Origin: Streptomyces eurythermus
GTDB taxonomy: Bacteria; Actinomycetota; Actinomycetes; Streptomycetales; Streptomycetaceae
Direction: 5' to 3'
Length of the DNA: 64,000 nt
Assembly (NCBI RefSeq): GCF_014649115.1
Contig: NZ_BMSK01000011.1
Span: 62,001-126,000 of the forward strand
The translations under genes were made by a program, and so were the position numbers. Of this stretch, positions 53,801-62,203 are shown in pieces. The notes under the pieces are model-generated. The model was not told the DNA's origin. It saw nothing but the letters and a program-made list of their open reading frames with translations, and did no database searches. Each line of letters opens with the position of its first letter. The first letter of the stretch is position 1.

Positions 53801-55551
53801 GGCGTCGTCACTCCTCGGCGGGTGCTGGGCAGGTCCCGGCCGGCCGGGCGTTCGGGCAGGTGGAGGCGGGCCATGGCGGCGTCGGTGCCGGGCGGTATCC
53901 GGTCCCGGGTGGCCAGGGACACCAGGATCATGGTCAGGAAGCCGAGCGGGACGGACCACACGGCGGGCCAGGCGAGCAGGGAGTGCGCCCAGCCGCCTGC
54001 CGGTGGCCCGGCGATGGTGAGGGTGACGGCGGTGAGGGCGCCGCCTCCGCCGGCGAGGAGTCCCGCGATCGCGCCGGGCGGGGTCAGCCCGCGCCACCAG
54101 ATGCCGAGCACCAGCAGCGGGCAGAAGGCGGAGGCGGCCACGGCGAAGGCGAGTCCCACGGCGCCGGCGACGGGGAGCTGGCCGGCGGCCACGCTCACGG
54201 TGCCGGGCACGGCCACCGCGGGCAGCGTGGCGAGCCGGAAGCGGCGGACGCCGAGCGAGGGCAGCACGTCCTGGCTGAGCACGCCCGCGACGGACAGGGT
54301 GAGCCCGGAGGCGGTGGACAGGAAGGCGGCGCAGGCGCCGGCGGCGATCAGCGCGCCGAGCAGATCACCGGCGGTGCCGCCGAGCAGCCGCTCGGGCAGG
54401 ACGAGGACGGCGGCGTCGGTGTTGCCGGTGAGCAGCAGGTCGGGGGCGTAGAGCCGGCCGAGGAGGCCGTAGAGGGGCGGCAGCAGATAGAAGCCGCCGA
54501 CGAGGGCGAGCACGATCACGGTGGTGCGCCGGGCGGCGCGGCCGTCGGGGTTGGTGTAGAAGCGGACGAGGACGTGCGGCAGTCCCATGGTGCCGAGGAA
54601 GGTGGCGCAGATCAGTCCGTACGTGGCGTAGAGCGGGTGCTCCTCCTCGCCGCCGGACAGCGGTGCCGCCCAGCCGGCGGCGGCGCCCGGCCCGCCGTCG
54701 CCGGGCGCGCGCTCGGGCACCGGGGTCCCGGGCGGGAAGCGCAGGGTGGTCCCGGCCCGGATCTCGTGCACTCCGGGGTCCAGCGCCAGCGGCGCGCCGT
54801 CGTAGGCCCTGCCGTCCACGGCACCGCTCGCCACGGCCCGCAACGGCGCCTCGATCCGCAGCCGTACGGTGCTGTCGACGGTGACCTGGGTGTGCCGGCG
54901 GAAGGCCGGCGGTTCCTCCAGGGCGCCGGCGGGGCGCGGGTCGCCGTGCCAGGCGAGCAGCAGGAACAGCGCGGGTACGAGGAGCGCGGTCAGCTTCAGG
55001 CAGTACTGGAACGCCTGCACGAAGGTGATGCCGCGCATGCCGCCGGCGGCCACGGCCAGGGTGACGACGACGGCGACGAGCACACCGCCGAGCCAGTGCG
55101 GCGCGCCCGTGACCAGGCCGAGGGTGAGGCCGGCGCCCTGGAGCTGGGGCAGCAGGTAGAGCCAGCCGACGCCGACGACGAGCACTCCGGCGACCCGCCG
55201 GGCGGCGGTGGAGCCGAGCCGTGAGTCGGCGAAGTCGGGCAGGGTGTAGGCGCCGGAGCGGCGCAGCGGGGCGGCGACGAACGCGAGCAGGACGAGGTAG
55301 CCGGCCGCGTAGCCGACGGGGAACCAGAGCATCTGGACGCCCTCGGCGGCGACGAGCCCGGCGATGCCGAGGAAGGAGGCGGCCGAGAGGTACTCCCCGC
55401 TGACGGCCATGGCGTTGAGGTACGGCGGGACGGTACGGGAGGCGACGTAGAAGTCGGACGTGGTGCGCGAGACGCGCAGCCCCACCGAGCCGATCACCAG
55501 CGTGGCCAGGACCGCCGCCGCCACGGCCACGATGCCGTACGTCTGGTTCAC
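53797..55551 (-). CDS. sodium:solute symporter family protein (ActP/acetate-type)
   Basis: 584 aa. About 13 membrane segments with SSS-family runs: VASRTVPPYLNAMAVSGEYLSAASFLGIAGLVAAEGV, ATFLGTMGLPHVLVRFYTNPDGRAAR, GACAAFLSTASGLTLSVAGVLSQDV. A ~100-residue extracytoplasmic insert (VTVDSTVRLRIEAPLRAVASGAVDG) is seen in acetate/monocarboxylate members. I prefer GTG 55551 (GGAG eight bases upstream) over the longer frame from ATG 55638, which overlaps the DUF485 gene and lacks a ribosome site. Confidence 0.9.
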   Translation of the reverse strand: MNQTYGIVAVAAAVLATLVIGSVGLRVSRTTSDFYVASRTVPPYLNAMAVSGEYLSAASFLGIAGLVAAEGVQMLWFPVGYAAGYLVLLAFVAAPLRRSGAYTLPDFADSRLGSTAARRVAGVLVVGVGWLYLLPQLQGAGLTLGLVTGAPHWLGGVLVAVVVTLAVAAGGMRGITFVQAFQYCLKLTALLVPALFLLLAWHGDPRPAGALEEPPAFRRHTQVTVDSTVRLRIEAPLRAVASGAVDGRAYDGAPLALDPGVHEIRAGTTLRFPPGTPVPERAPGDGGPGAAAGWAAPLSGGEEEHPLYATYGLICATFLGTMGLPHVLVRFYTNPDGRAARRTTVIVLALVGGFYLLPPLYGLLGRLYAPDLLLTGNTDAAVLVLPERLLGGTAGDLLGALIAAGACAAFLSTASGLTLSVAGVLSQDVLPSLGVRRFRLATLPAVAVPGTVSVAAGQLPVAGAVGLAFAVAASAFCPLLVLGIWWRGLTPPGAIAGLLAGGGGALTAVTLTIAGPPAGGWAHSLLAWPAVWSVPLGFLTMILVSLATRDRIPPGTDAAMARLHLPERPAGRDLPSTRRGVTTP

Positions 55552-55579
55552 CCGGCGGCTCCGGACGCCCGGCCCCCGT

Positions 55580-55966
55580 TCACCGCCGGGCCCCTTCGTC
55601 CCGTTCCCCGGCGTCTCGTTCCCCGGCGTCCCGTTCATTGCGTTCGGCCCGCACGACGTACCACCGGCCGATGACGACGAACACGGGGTAGGCGCCGACT
55701 CCCAGTACGGCCCAGACGAGCAGCGCGCTGCCCGGCCGGACCGCCGGGTCGGGCAGGGCGGCGAAGACGAGGGGCAACGGCCCGATCACCGCGACGAGCA
55801 TCCCGAAGGCCAGGACGCCGAGCCGGAGTTGACGGCGCATCAAATCCCTGAGAGCGGCGGTGTCCTGGGGGCGTGTCCGGGCGGGGGGAACCGGCCCGGG
55901 GGCCGGGCGAGACGTCCGGGGAGCCCCCGTGACCACTTCACGTCGGGGAGTCCCGGGTCCACCCAT
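55580..55966 (-). CDS. DUF485 family membrane protein
   Basis: 128 aa. LRDLMRRQLRLGVLAFGMLVAVIGPLPLVFAALP and VLGVGAYPVFVVIGRWYVVRAERNERDAGE give two membrane spans with the family's cytoplasmic ends; DUF485 proteins accompany ActP-type symporters and end in a polar repeat (here ERDAGERDAGERDEG). The N-terminal 40 residues are Pro/Arg-rich and may be over-extended. First gene of the symporter operon. Confidence 0.86.
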   Translation of the reverse strand: MGGPGTPRREVVTGAPRTSRPAPGPVPPARTRPQDTAALRDLMRRQLRLGVLAFGMLVAVIGPLPLVFAALPDPAVRPGSALLVWAVLGVGAYPVFVVIGRWYVVRAERNERDAGERDAGERDEGARR

Positions 55967-56081
55967 GCCGCGCCCTCCGGCCCGCGAAGATCACACGTCG
56001 CAGTGGAGTGTACGCATCCCGAAACCAAAGGGACAGCTCCCGGCCGGCGCCGGTCACCGGCGCCACCGGGTCCCCGTCCGG

Positions 56082-56603
56082 TCAGGAGCGGATACCGAGC
56101 GCGGGCCCGGCGCCGTAGGCCGCGGCCATGGGGGAGCTGCCGGTGGTGACGAAGTCCCGGATGCCCGTCAGGTAGGCGTCGCGGTCGATCAGCCCGTCGT
56201 GGTCGGTGTCGAGCGCGTCGAACGCCGCGCCGGCGTCGGTCTCGGCGTTCCCCGCCGCCGTGCGCAGCCGGGTGAACGCGGCGCGGTCGAGGTGTCCGTC
56301 GGCGTCGGTGTCGGCGAGGTCGAACAGGGAGCCCAGGGCGGGCCGGCAGGAACGCTCGAACGCCTCGTGCCCGACCCAGGCGCGGTATTCCTCGAACGTG
56401 ACGCGTCCGTCGCCGTCGGCGTCCATGTCCCTGAAGACGGCCTCATGAGCGGCCCGGGACGCGGCGACGACCGGATCGCCGGCGTCGCGGCCCACGGCGG
56501 CCGCCACCCGGTCGACCCGCGCGAGGTACTCCTCCTGGGTGATGGCGCCGTCGCCGTCCACGTCCAGCATCGCGAAGATCCGGTGTTGAGGTGAGTCGGC
56601 CAC
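56082..56603 (-). CDS. four-EF-hand calcium-binding protein
   Basis: 173 aa, soluble. Loops: DVDGDGAITQEE, DADGDGRVTFEE, DTDADGHLDRAA and DTDHDGLIDRDA. The first two keep the Glu at position 12; the third and fourth have Ala there, so they should bind calcium weakly. I use GTG 56603, which has AGGAGGA seven bases upstream, rather than the frame from 56627. Calmodulin-like proteins of this sort are common in Streptomyces; targets unknown. Confidence 0.92.
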   Translation of the reverse strand: MADSPQHRIFAMLDVDGDGAITQEEYLARVDRVAAAVGRDAGDPVVAASRAAHEAVFRDMDADGDGRVTFEEYRAWVGHEAFERSCRPALGSLFDLADTDADGHLDRAAFTRLRTAAGNAETDAGAAFDALDTDHDGLIDRDAYLTGIRDFVTTGSSPMAAAYGAGPALGIRS

Positions 56604-56939
56604 TGTGCTTCCTCCTGGTGCGTCCACGACTGGGGGGTCGTCAAACTACCCTTGGGAGTAAGGGGAATTCGCGGATCCGTCGGTCCACCACCCGGCCGGG
56701 TGGCGCACGGCACGCAGTTGCGAGCCGTCGACCGCTCCACGGGCCCGGCGCCCACGGCATGTGCGGGTACAACGCCGCGCGCCGCGCACTGGCCTGGCTC
56801 CGAAAGGGCCCGTAGCCCTGACCGGCCGGTGCGGAGCCGATAACCGTGAGGGTGTTCGGGAATGCGGATCCGCGCGCATGTGGGGAGTTCCGGTGGTAAC
56901 GGCGAGATCCCCATGGATAGAATGTCGCGCGCCGCTCGC

Positions 56940-57126
56940 GATGGCGGTCGGCGAGGTCGGTGGTGGGGGCGAGGGAACCGTGTTCGAGCTGCGCAGACTC
57001 CCGACGTTCGAGCTGCGGAAACTCCCGACCTCCGGCGGCCCGGCCCGAGAGCCTGAACGCGTGTTCGCCTTTTTCGGCCCGCACTCCTTACGGCTCACCA
57101 GCGATATCCTCCGGCGATCACCATAA
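56940..57126 (+). CDS. possible small gene (61 aa) before a U-tract terminator
   Basis: ATG 56940 to TAA 57126. TAGAAT (56918-56923) is a good -10 that would start the message just before the ATG. The peptide has an internal repeat FELRRLPT-FELRKLPT from the 24-bp DNA duplication. The strong terminator right after the stop supports a transcription unit, but the peptide matches nothing I know. Bases 56604-56917 hold no gene that I can support. Confidence 0.35.
56982..57029. repeat. two tandem 24-bp repeats
   Basis: 56982-57005 and 57006-57029 differ at two to three positions (GTTCGAGCTGCGSARACTCC...). In frame with the possible small gene. Confidence 0.8.
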
Positions 57127-57130
57127 AAGC

Positions 57131-57164
57131 GGCCCACGCACAGCGGCGCGGGCCCTTTTTCTTT
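57131..57164 (+). terminator. intrinsic terminator with T-tract
   Basis: GGCCC-a-CGC pairs with GCG-c-GGGCC (one mismatch), followed by CTTTTTCTTT. T-tract terminators are uncommon in Streptomyces. It sits 70 bp before the surface-protein gene, so it could end the small gene or attenuate the next one. Confidence 0.7.
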
Positions 57165-57169
57165 GCCCC

Positions 57170-57213
57170 GGGGGCTTCGTTTTCAAGACACGGGGGCTTC
57201 GATTTCAAGACAG
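57170..57213. repeat. two tandem 22-bp repeats before the surface-protein gene
   Basis: GGGGGCTTCGWTTTCAAGAC plus two bases, at 57170 and 57192, between the terminator and the ribosome site. Possible operator or leader element. Confidence 0.75.
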
Positions 57214-57235
57214 AGGAAGTGTGGAGTGTGATGCC

Positions 57236-59776
57236 ATGAACCGAGTCGGCAGAGACTCGCGCCGGGCGGCCGGGGGGCTCGCGAAGCCGCTGGCGCGCAC
57301 CGGCTTGTCCCTCCTCTTACTGGCGGGCGCCGCCGCCGGGGCGACGACCGGAACGGCCACCGCCGCCGCCGACGACGGCACGCTGACGGTCCAGGTACTG
57401 CGTGACTTCTTCGGCACCGGCGTGATCAACACGGCGATGGACGTGCCACAGCGGGGCATCAGGGTGGAGGTCTCCGATCCCGCCGGGCACCGGGTCGCCG
57501 GTGTCACGGACACCACCGGAAAGGTCGTGGTGTCGGGAACGGCCGCGCTCGACGGCGGCCGGTACCGCGTCGACGTCAGCGTCCCGGAGCCGTACCGCCG
57601 CTATCTGCGGGCGGCGCCCGCGTCGACGGCGGAGAACCACTTCGACAGCTTCACGTCGTTCGTGGACGTGTCGGACGGGAAGGACGCCTCGGTCGTGACC
57701 GGGGTGTGGGATCCGGCCGACTACGCGCTGCCGGACACCCGGTACTTCGTGCCGGTCCACAACGGCGCGAACGGGAACGACAACCGGGCGTTGGTGGCGT
57801 TCGGCACGGGGGTCCGGCGCACGTGTCCCACCGACGCGGCGTGCCCGACCACGCTGGCCACTCAGGACCAGGTGGGTACGACGTTCGGGCTGGCGTACGA
57901 CACGTACCGGACCCGGCTGTTCCAGAGCGCGTTCGCCCGCCGGTACACCCCGTACGGGCCGCAGGGCGGGGGCGCGATCTACACGGTGCCCGTCGACGGC
58001 TCGGGTGCCCCGAAGCTGTTCGCGCGGGTGCCGGACGCCACGGTGACGCGGCACGACGCCGACAACATGATCAAGGACGGCGGGTTCACCGACGCGCCCG
58101 GCAAGGAGAGCATCGGCGGCCTGGCCCTGTCGGAGGACGGCACCACGCTGTACGCGGTGAACCTGCGGACCCGCAGCCTGGTGAGCTTCGACGCGACCGG
58201 CGCCACCGCCTCCGCGCCCAAGTCGACGGTCCCGATCCCGGACCCGGGGTGCGCGAACCGCGCCGACTGGCGGCCGTTCGGGCTCCAGACCCACGACAAC
58301 ACGCTCTACGTCGGCGGCGTGTGCAGCGCGGAGAGCACGCAGGACCGCGAGGACCTGAAGGCCGTCGTCGCCACCTTCGACGGCAAGCGGTTCACCACGG
58401 TGCTGAGCCACCCGCTCACGTACGAACGCGGCAGCGTCTTCGGTTCCGGCGACCGCGCCACCCACTGGAACCCCTGGAACACCGGCCTGGACACATGGGA
58501 CGACCGCAAGGCGGGCAACGTCTTCATCGACCCGCAGCCGGAGCTGGCCTCCCTCGCCTTCGCCCGGGACGGCTCGATGATCCTGGGCTTCCGCGACCGG
58601 TTCATGGACGTGCTCAGCTGGGGAGGGCTGGACCCCCGCCCGGGCAACAACGAGCAGGAACGTGCCATGTCCGGTGGTGACATCACCATGGTCTGCGCCA
58701 CTCCCACCGGTGAATACCAGTGGGAAGGCACCGGAAGCTGCCCCAGCAACGCCACTCCCGCCAACAACGCCGGCCAGCCCGCCGACGTCGTCGAATACTT
58801 CCCGGGCGACTCCTTCGCCAACGCCCACCAGGAGACCGCGCTGGGGTCCGTCGCCTACATCCCGCAGCAACAGTGGGTGGTGAGCACCGAGTTCGACCCG
58901 GTCGTGGACGTCGCGACCTCGGGGACCGGGTACCACGACATCACGTCCGGTCAGGGCCCGGGCAACGCCCCGAAGGAGAACGGGTACCAGTTCGTCAGCG
59001 CGAGCCAGGGCGGTTTCGGCAAGGCCGGCGGGCTCGGTGACATCGCGTACGCGGCGGCGAACGCGCCGATCCAGATCGGCAACGTCGTGTGGTTCGACGG
59101 CGACCACAACGGGATCCAGGACCCGGGGCACGTACTGCTGCCGGGAGCGACCATCAACCTGCTGGACGCGAACGGCGAACAGGTCGCCACGACCAGGACC
59201 AACGCGGCCGGCGAGTACTACTTCGGCGGTGTGGGCGCCGCGTACCAGCTCACGCCCGGCGCGAAGTACACGGTGCAGTTCGACGTATGCACCGCGGACA
59301 CCAGCCAGGTGCCCGAGCAGCCTGCGGCGAGCGAACTGCGGTTCACGCTCCCACGGGCCGGTGACAACCGGGCGCACGACTCCAATGTGACCCCGCCGAC
59401 CACCGGGGAGCTGTGCAACGGCTACGCACCCGTCACCGCCCCGGACAAGCCGGGCGGCGTCGACCACACCATCGACGCCGGGGTGTACATCCCGAAGGAA
59501 TCCCCCAGCCCGACCCCGACCCCGACCCCCAGCCCGACGCCGACACCGACCCCGACCCCGACGCCCGCCCCGAGCTCCCCGCCGGCCTCGCCTCCGGTCC
59601 CGGCACCGCCGTCGCCGGTGCCGCCGGCCAACCCGGCCCCGGGCGGTGGCGGCGGTTCGATGGCGAACACCGGTATGTCCGGGGTGCCGACACTGATCGG
59701 CCTCGCCGGTCTGCTGGTGGGCACGGGCCTGGTCATCGCGTTCGTGACCCGGAGTCGTCGCGCCCGGCAGCACTGA
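57236..59776 (+). CDS. SdrD B-like-domain surface protein with sortase-type C-terminus
   Basis: 846 aa. Signal peptide (KPLARTGLSLLLLAGAAAGATTGTATAAADD), a beta-propeller-like middle (IGGLALSEDGTTLYAVNLRTRSLVSFD; LASLAFARDGSMILGFRDRFMDVLSW), a SdrD/Cna-B-like domain (~615-740: IQIGNVVWFDGDHNGIQDPGHVLLPGATINLLDANGEQVATTRTNAAGEYYFGGV), an (SPTP)n-type linker, and MANTG followed by a hydrophobic helix and RSRRARQH. MANTG is close to the LAxTG signal of class E sortases, so it is probably wall-anchored. ATG 57236. Confidence 0.9.
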   Translation: MNRVGRDSRRAAGGLAKPLARTGLSLLLLAGAAAGATTGTATAAADDGTLTVQVLRDFFGTGVINTAMDVPQRGIRVEVSDPAGHRVAGVTDTTGKVVVSGTAALDGGRYRVDVSVPEPYRRYLRAAPASTAENHFDSFTSFVDVSDGKDASVVTGVWDPADYALPDTRYFVPVHNGANGNDNRALVAFGTGVRRTCPTDAACPTTLATQDQVGTTFGLAYDTYRTRLFQSAFARRYTPYGPQGGGAIYTVPVDGSGAPKLFARVPDATVTRHDADNMIKDGGFTDAPGKESIGGLALSEDGTTLYAVNLRTRSLVSFDATGATASAPKSTVPIPDPGCANRADWRPFGLQTHDNTLYVGGVCSAESTQDREDLKAVVATFDGKRFTTVLSHPLTYERGSVFGSGDRATHWNPWNTGLDTWDDRKAGNVFIDPQPELASLAFARDGSMILGFRDRFMDVLSWGGLDPRPGNNEQERAMSGGDITMVCATPTGEYQWEGTGSCPSNATPANNAGQPADVVEYFPGDSFANAHQETALGSVAYIPQQQWVVSTEFDPVVDVATSGTGYHDITSGQGPGNAPKENGYQFVSASQGGFGKAGGLGDIAYAAANAPIQIGNVVWFDGDHNGIQDPGHVLLPGATINLLDANGEQVATTRTNAAGEYYFGGVGAAYQLTPGAKYTVQFDVCTADTSQVPEQPAASELRFTLPRAGDNRAHDSNVTPPTTGELCNGYAPVTAPDKPGGVDHTIDAGVYIPKESPSPTPTPTPSPTPTPTPTPTPAPSSPPASPPVPAPPSPVPPANPAPGGGGGSMANTGMSGVPTLIGLAGLLVGTGLVIAFVTRSRRARQH

Positions 59777-59809
59777 ACGCACCGCACCACTGAAACGCAC
59801 CGCACCACA

Positions 59810-59870
59810 GTGATCCGCCCGTCCGCGATCCGCCCGTCCGCCATCCGGACGGCGCGAACGGGCGGATCAC
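59810..59870 (+). terminator. stem-loop after the surface-protein gene
   Basis: GTGATCCGCCCG (59810) pairs perfectly with CGGGCGGATCAC (to 59870) across a 35-nt loop that contains a second GGATCC-type dyad. A 15-bp direct repeat (AACGCACCGCACCAC) precedes it. Confidence 0.7.
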
Positions 59871-59963
59871 GTCCCGGCCGGCCCGGCGAGGGCCGGCCTT
59901 GGTGTCGTCCGCCGGCACCCCGCCCGGCCGGGGTGGTGATGATCGAGAGGGTGAAGCAGCCAA

Positions 59964-60770
59964 GTGCCAGTGTCGAACCGCGTGCGCGGCGGGAGAATCC
60001 GGCAGGCCCCACCGGGCCGCGCGCCCGGCCGGGGCCGATGGCGGTGGCCGCACTGGGCGGCTGCCGCCGCCGGCCTGGCGGCCGTCGCGGCGGCCGTGTT
60101 CCTCCTCGCCGGCGGCGGCCCGGACACGAGCGGTCCGCGCGCGCTCACCGAGGACGAGGCGAACCGGCTGGCCATCACCCGGTTCCGCAACTACGAGGCG
60201 CGGGGCCGCGCGGTGACCATCACCGTGCCGGGCACCGCCGGCGGGCTGACCGTGACCGGGTCCGTCGACTACCGGGGCCAGGTCGGGTACGGCGTGGTAC
60301 GCGGCTCCGGGCGCGACACATCCAGCGACGGGCTGATCCAGTGGACGGCCACCTCCGTGCACGTCCACCCGATGGCGCACGCTCCGGCGCACGCCCCCGC
60401 GTCACCGCCCGGCTCGGGCTGGTACGACCGTCCGCTCCAGGCGTCCGGCAGCGCGCTGGACAGTTCGCTGGCCATCGCGCTCAAGCTCGGCAGCGACCGG
60501 CCGGACAACGCCGAGCTGCTGCCGCAGAACGGGGCGGCGTGGTGGGGACGGGACCAGGTGGACGGGCACCGGGTGGACGTCATGACCGGGCCGTCCTCCC
60601 CCGACCGCTCCGGTACGGCGGGCAACGTGCGCTACTGGATCGGCCCGGACGGCACCATGTACCGGGTCCGGGTCCGCGTGGAGTCCGAGGAGCAGCCGGT
60701 GGTCATCGCCTTCGACACCGGGAAGTACGTTCCGGTCGAGCCGGTGCCCGGGGTGACCCCGGCCCGGTAG
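59964..60770 (+). CDS. membrane-anchored hypothetical protein
   Basis: 268 aa. Basic N-terminus, one hydrophobic segment (WAAAAAGLAAVAAAVFLLAGG, ~30-52) and an extracytoplasmic beta-rich domain (VTITVPGTAGGLTVTGSVDYRGQVGYGVV; NVRYWIGPDGTMYRVRVRVES). The fold resembles LppX/LprG-like or DUF-type secreted domains but I cannot name it. GTG 59964 or 59970. Ends 7 bp before the convergent lipoprotein gene. Confidence 0.8.
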   Translation: MPVSNRVRGGRIRQAPPGRAPGRGRWRWPHWAAAAAGLAAVAAAVFLLAGGGPDTSGPRALTEDEANRLAITRFRNYEARGRAVTITVPGTAGGLTVTGSVDYRGQVGYGVVRGSGRDTSSDGLIQWTATSVHVHPMAHAPAHAPASPPGSGWYDRPLQASGSALDSSLAIALKLGSDRPDNAELLPQNGAAWWGRDQVDGHRVDVMTGPSSPDRSGTAGNVRYWIGPDGTMYRVRVRVESEEQPVVIAFDTGKYVPVEPVPGVTPAR

Positions 60771-60777
60771 CCGTCGG

Positions 60778-62121
60778 TCAGGGTGTCCGTACCCGCGCGT
60801 GCGCGGCGAGCAGGGACACCGGCGGCAGGGGGACGTCCGCCGTCTCGGGCAGGGCCGGAACGGCCGGGACGGCGGTGGCGCCCGTAGTCGCCGCGTGGGG
60901 GAACTGCGGCTGCGGACCGGGCGGGGCGACCTCGGTGAACGGGATGCCACCGGGTGCCGCCGGCGCCGCCCAGGTGCCGGCCGGCGAGGACGCCCCGGCG
61001 GGCAGCGGGCAGGCCGCGGTCGTCGCGAGCCGGGCGGGCACGGTGCTGTCCAGTTCGTTGCCGCGCAGGCAGTTGCCCCGTCCCCGGGTGGCGGTGGGGA
61101 ACGTCCAGCCGACGTCGACGCCGTTGCCGTCGAAGGTGTTGTCCTCGATGCGGTTGCCGACCGGAGGGATGTCGGCGGTCGCGGTGATCACCAGCCCGGC
61201 GGTGCTGTTGCCGGTGACGCGGTTGCGCAGGAACCGGTTGTCGCTGCCGCCGTCGATTCCGATGCCGGTGCCCCATCCGCCGTCGGCCTGTTGCGGGGTG
61301 GCCCGCTGCTGGTTGGCGGCGATCAGGTTGCCCGCGATGACGGCGTCCCGCTGGGGGAGCAGTTTCTCCTGGTGGTCGGAGTTGGTGGTGAGTCCGACCC
61401 GGTTGCCGACGAGGCGGTTGCCGACCACGTACATGTCCCCGCCGGCGTTGGTGCCCTCGTAACCGACCGCGTTGAGCTCGGCGATGTTGTCCCGTACCAC
61501 GATGCGGCAGGGCTTGCACTGGCCGACGTAGATGCCCGAGTCGGCCGCGCCCGAGGCGTACGAGTGCTCGATGACACCGTTCTGCGCGGAGAACGCGTAG
61601 ATGCCGTACAGGCCGTTGCGGGTGGCGGTCACATGGGAGACCAGGAACGACTTCAGGAAGGTGACCGGCTCGTCGCCGGTGTCGTAGCCCCCGGCACGCC
61701 CCGGCAGCCCGGCGGCCGCCTTCGCGGAACCGGTGACCAGGACCCCGTTCTGCGTGTTGTCGCGCACGGTCAGGTTCTGCACGGCCACTCCGGGCGCGGA
61801 GACGACGATGCCGTTCGGCTGCCGCGTCCGCCCGTCGATGACGACCTTGTCCCGGGACTCGCCCCGGAGGGTGACCCGAGGCGTGGCGACCTTCACCGAC
61901 TCGTGGTAGACGCCCGGTGCGACCAGGACCAGGTCACCGGGGTGGGCGAGGGACACCGCGTCCGAGATCGTCGGGGCGTCGGCCGGCACCCTGATGGTCA
62001 CGTGCGCCCCGTCGGGGCGCCGGCCGTGGTCCGGCCCGTCGTCGCCGGACCCGCAGCCCGCCAGTACGCATGCCAGGGTGCTCAATGACGCGGCCATCAC
62101 ACGAAGACGGAGACGAGGCAT
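60778..62121 (-). CDS. parallel beta-helix (NosD-like) lipoprotein
   Basis: 447 aa. Signal with lipobox LAGC, then PADAPTISDAVSLAHPGDLVLVAPGVYHESVKVATPRVTLRGE, the opening of right-handed beta-helix proteins, and many Asn/Gly-rich rungs (NGIVVSAPGVAVQNLTVRDNTQNGVLV, GNRLVGNRVGLTTNSD, NRFLRNRVTGNSTAGLVI). Anchored outside the membrane; polysaccharide binding or lyase activity is possible but no catalytic motif is evident. ATG 62121 follows AGGATGAGG. Confidence 0.88.
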   Translation of the reverse strand: MPRLRLRVMAASLSTLACVLAGCGSGDDGPDHGRRPDGAHVTIRVPADAPTISDAVSLAHPGDLVLVAPGVYHESVKVATPRVTLRGESRDKVVIDGRTRQPNGIVVSAPGVAVQNLTVRDNTQNGVLVTGSAKAAAGLPGRAGGYDTGDEPVTFLKSFLVSHVTATRNGLYGIYAFSAQNGVIEHSYASGAADSGIYVGQCKPCRIVVRDNIAELNAVGYEGTNAGGDMYVVGNRLVGNRVGLTTNSDHQEKLLPQRDAVIAGNLIAANQQRATPQQADGGWGTGIGIDGGSDNRFLRNRVTGNSTAGLVITATADIPPVGNRIEDNTFDGNGVDVGWTFPTATRGRGNCLRGNELDSTVPARLATTAACPLPAGASSPAGTWAAPAAPGGIPFTEVAPPGPQPQFPHAATTGATAVPAVPALPETADVPLPPVSLLAAHARVRTP

Positions 62122-62203
62122 GGCCTCATCCTGGCATGAAGCCGGCCCGCCGCGGGTCCGGTCAACTCGCCCCGGCCGGAAGGGATATGGCATCCTGCAC
62201 ATC

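Noticed and set aside
53797..55638. Longer symporter start at ATG 55638
   Set aside because: It overlaps the DUF485 coding region by about 60 bp and has no ribosome site; GTG 55551 has GGAG at proper spacing and begins at the first membrane helix.
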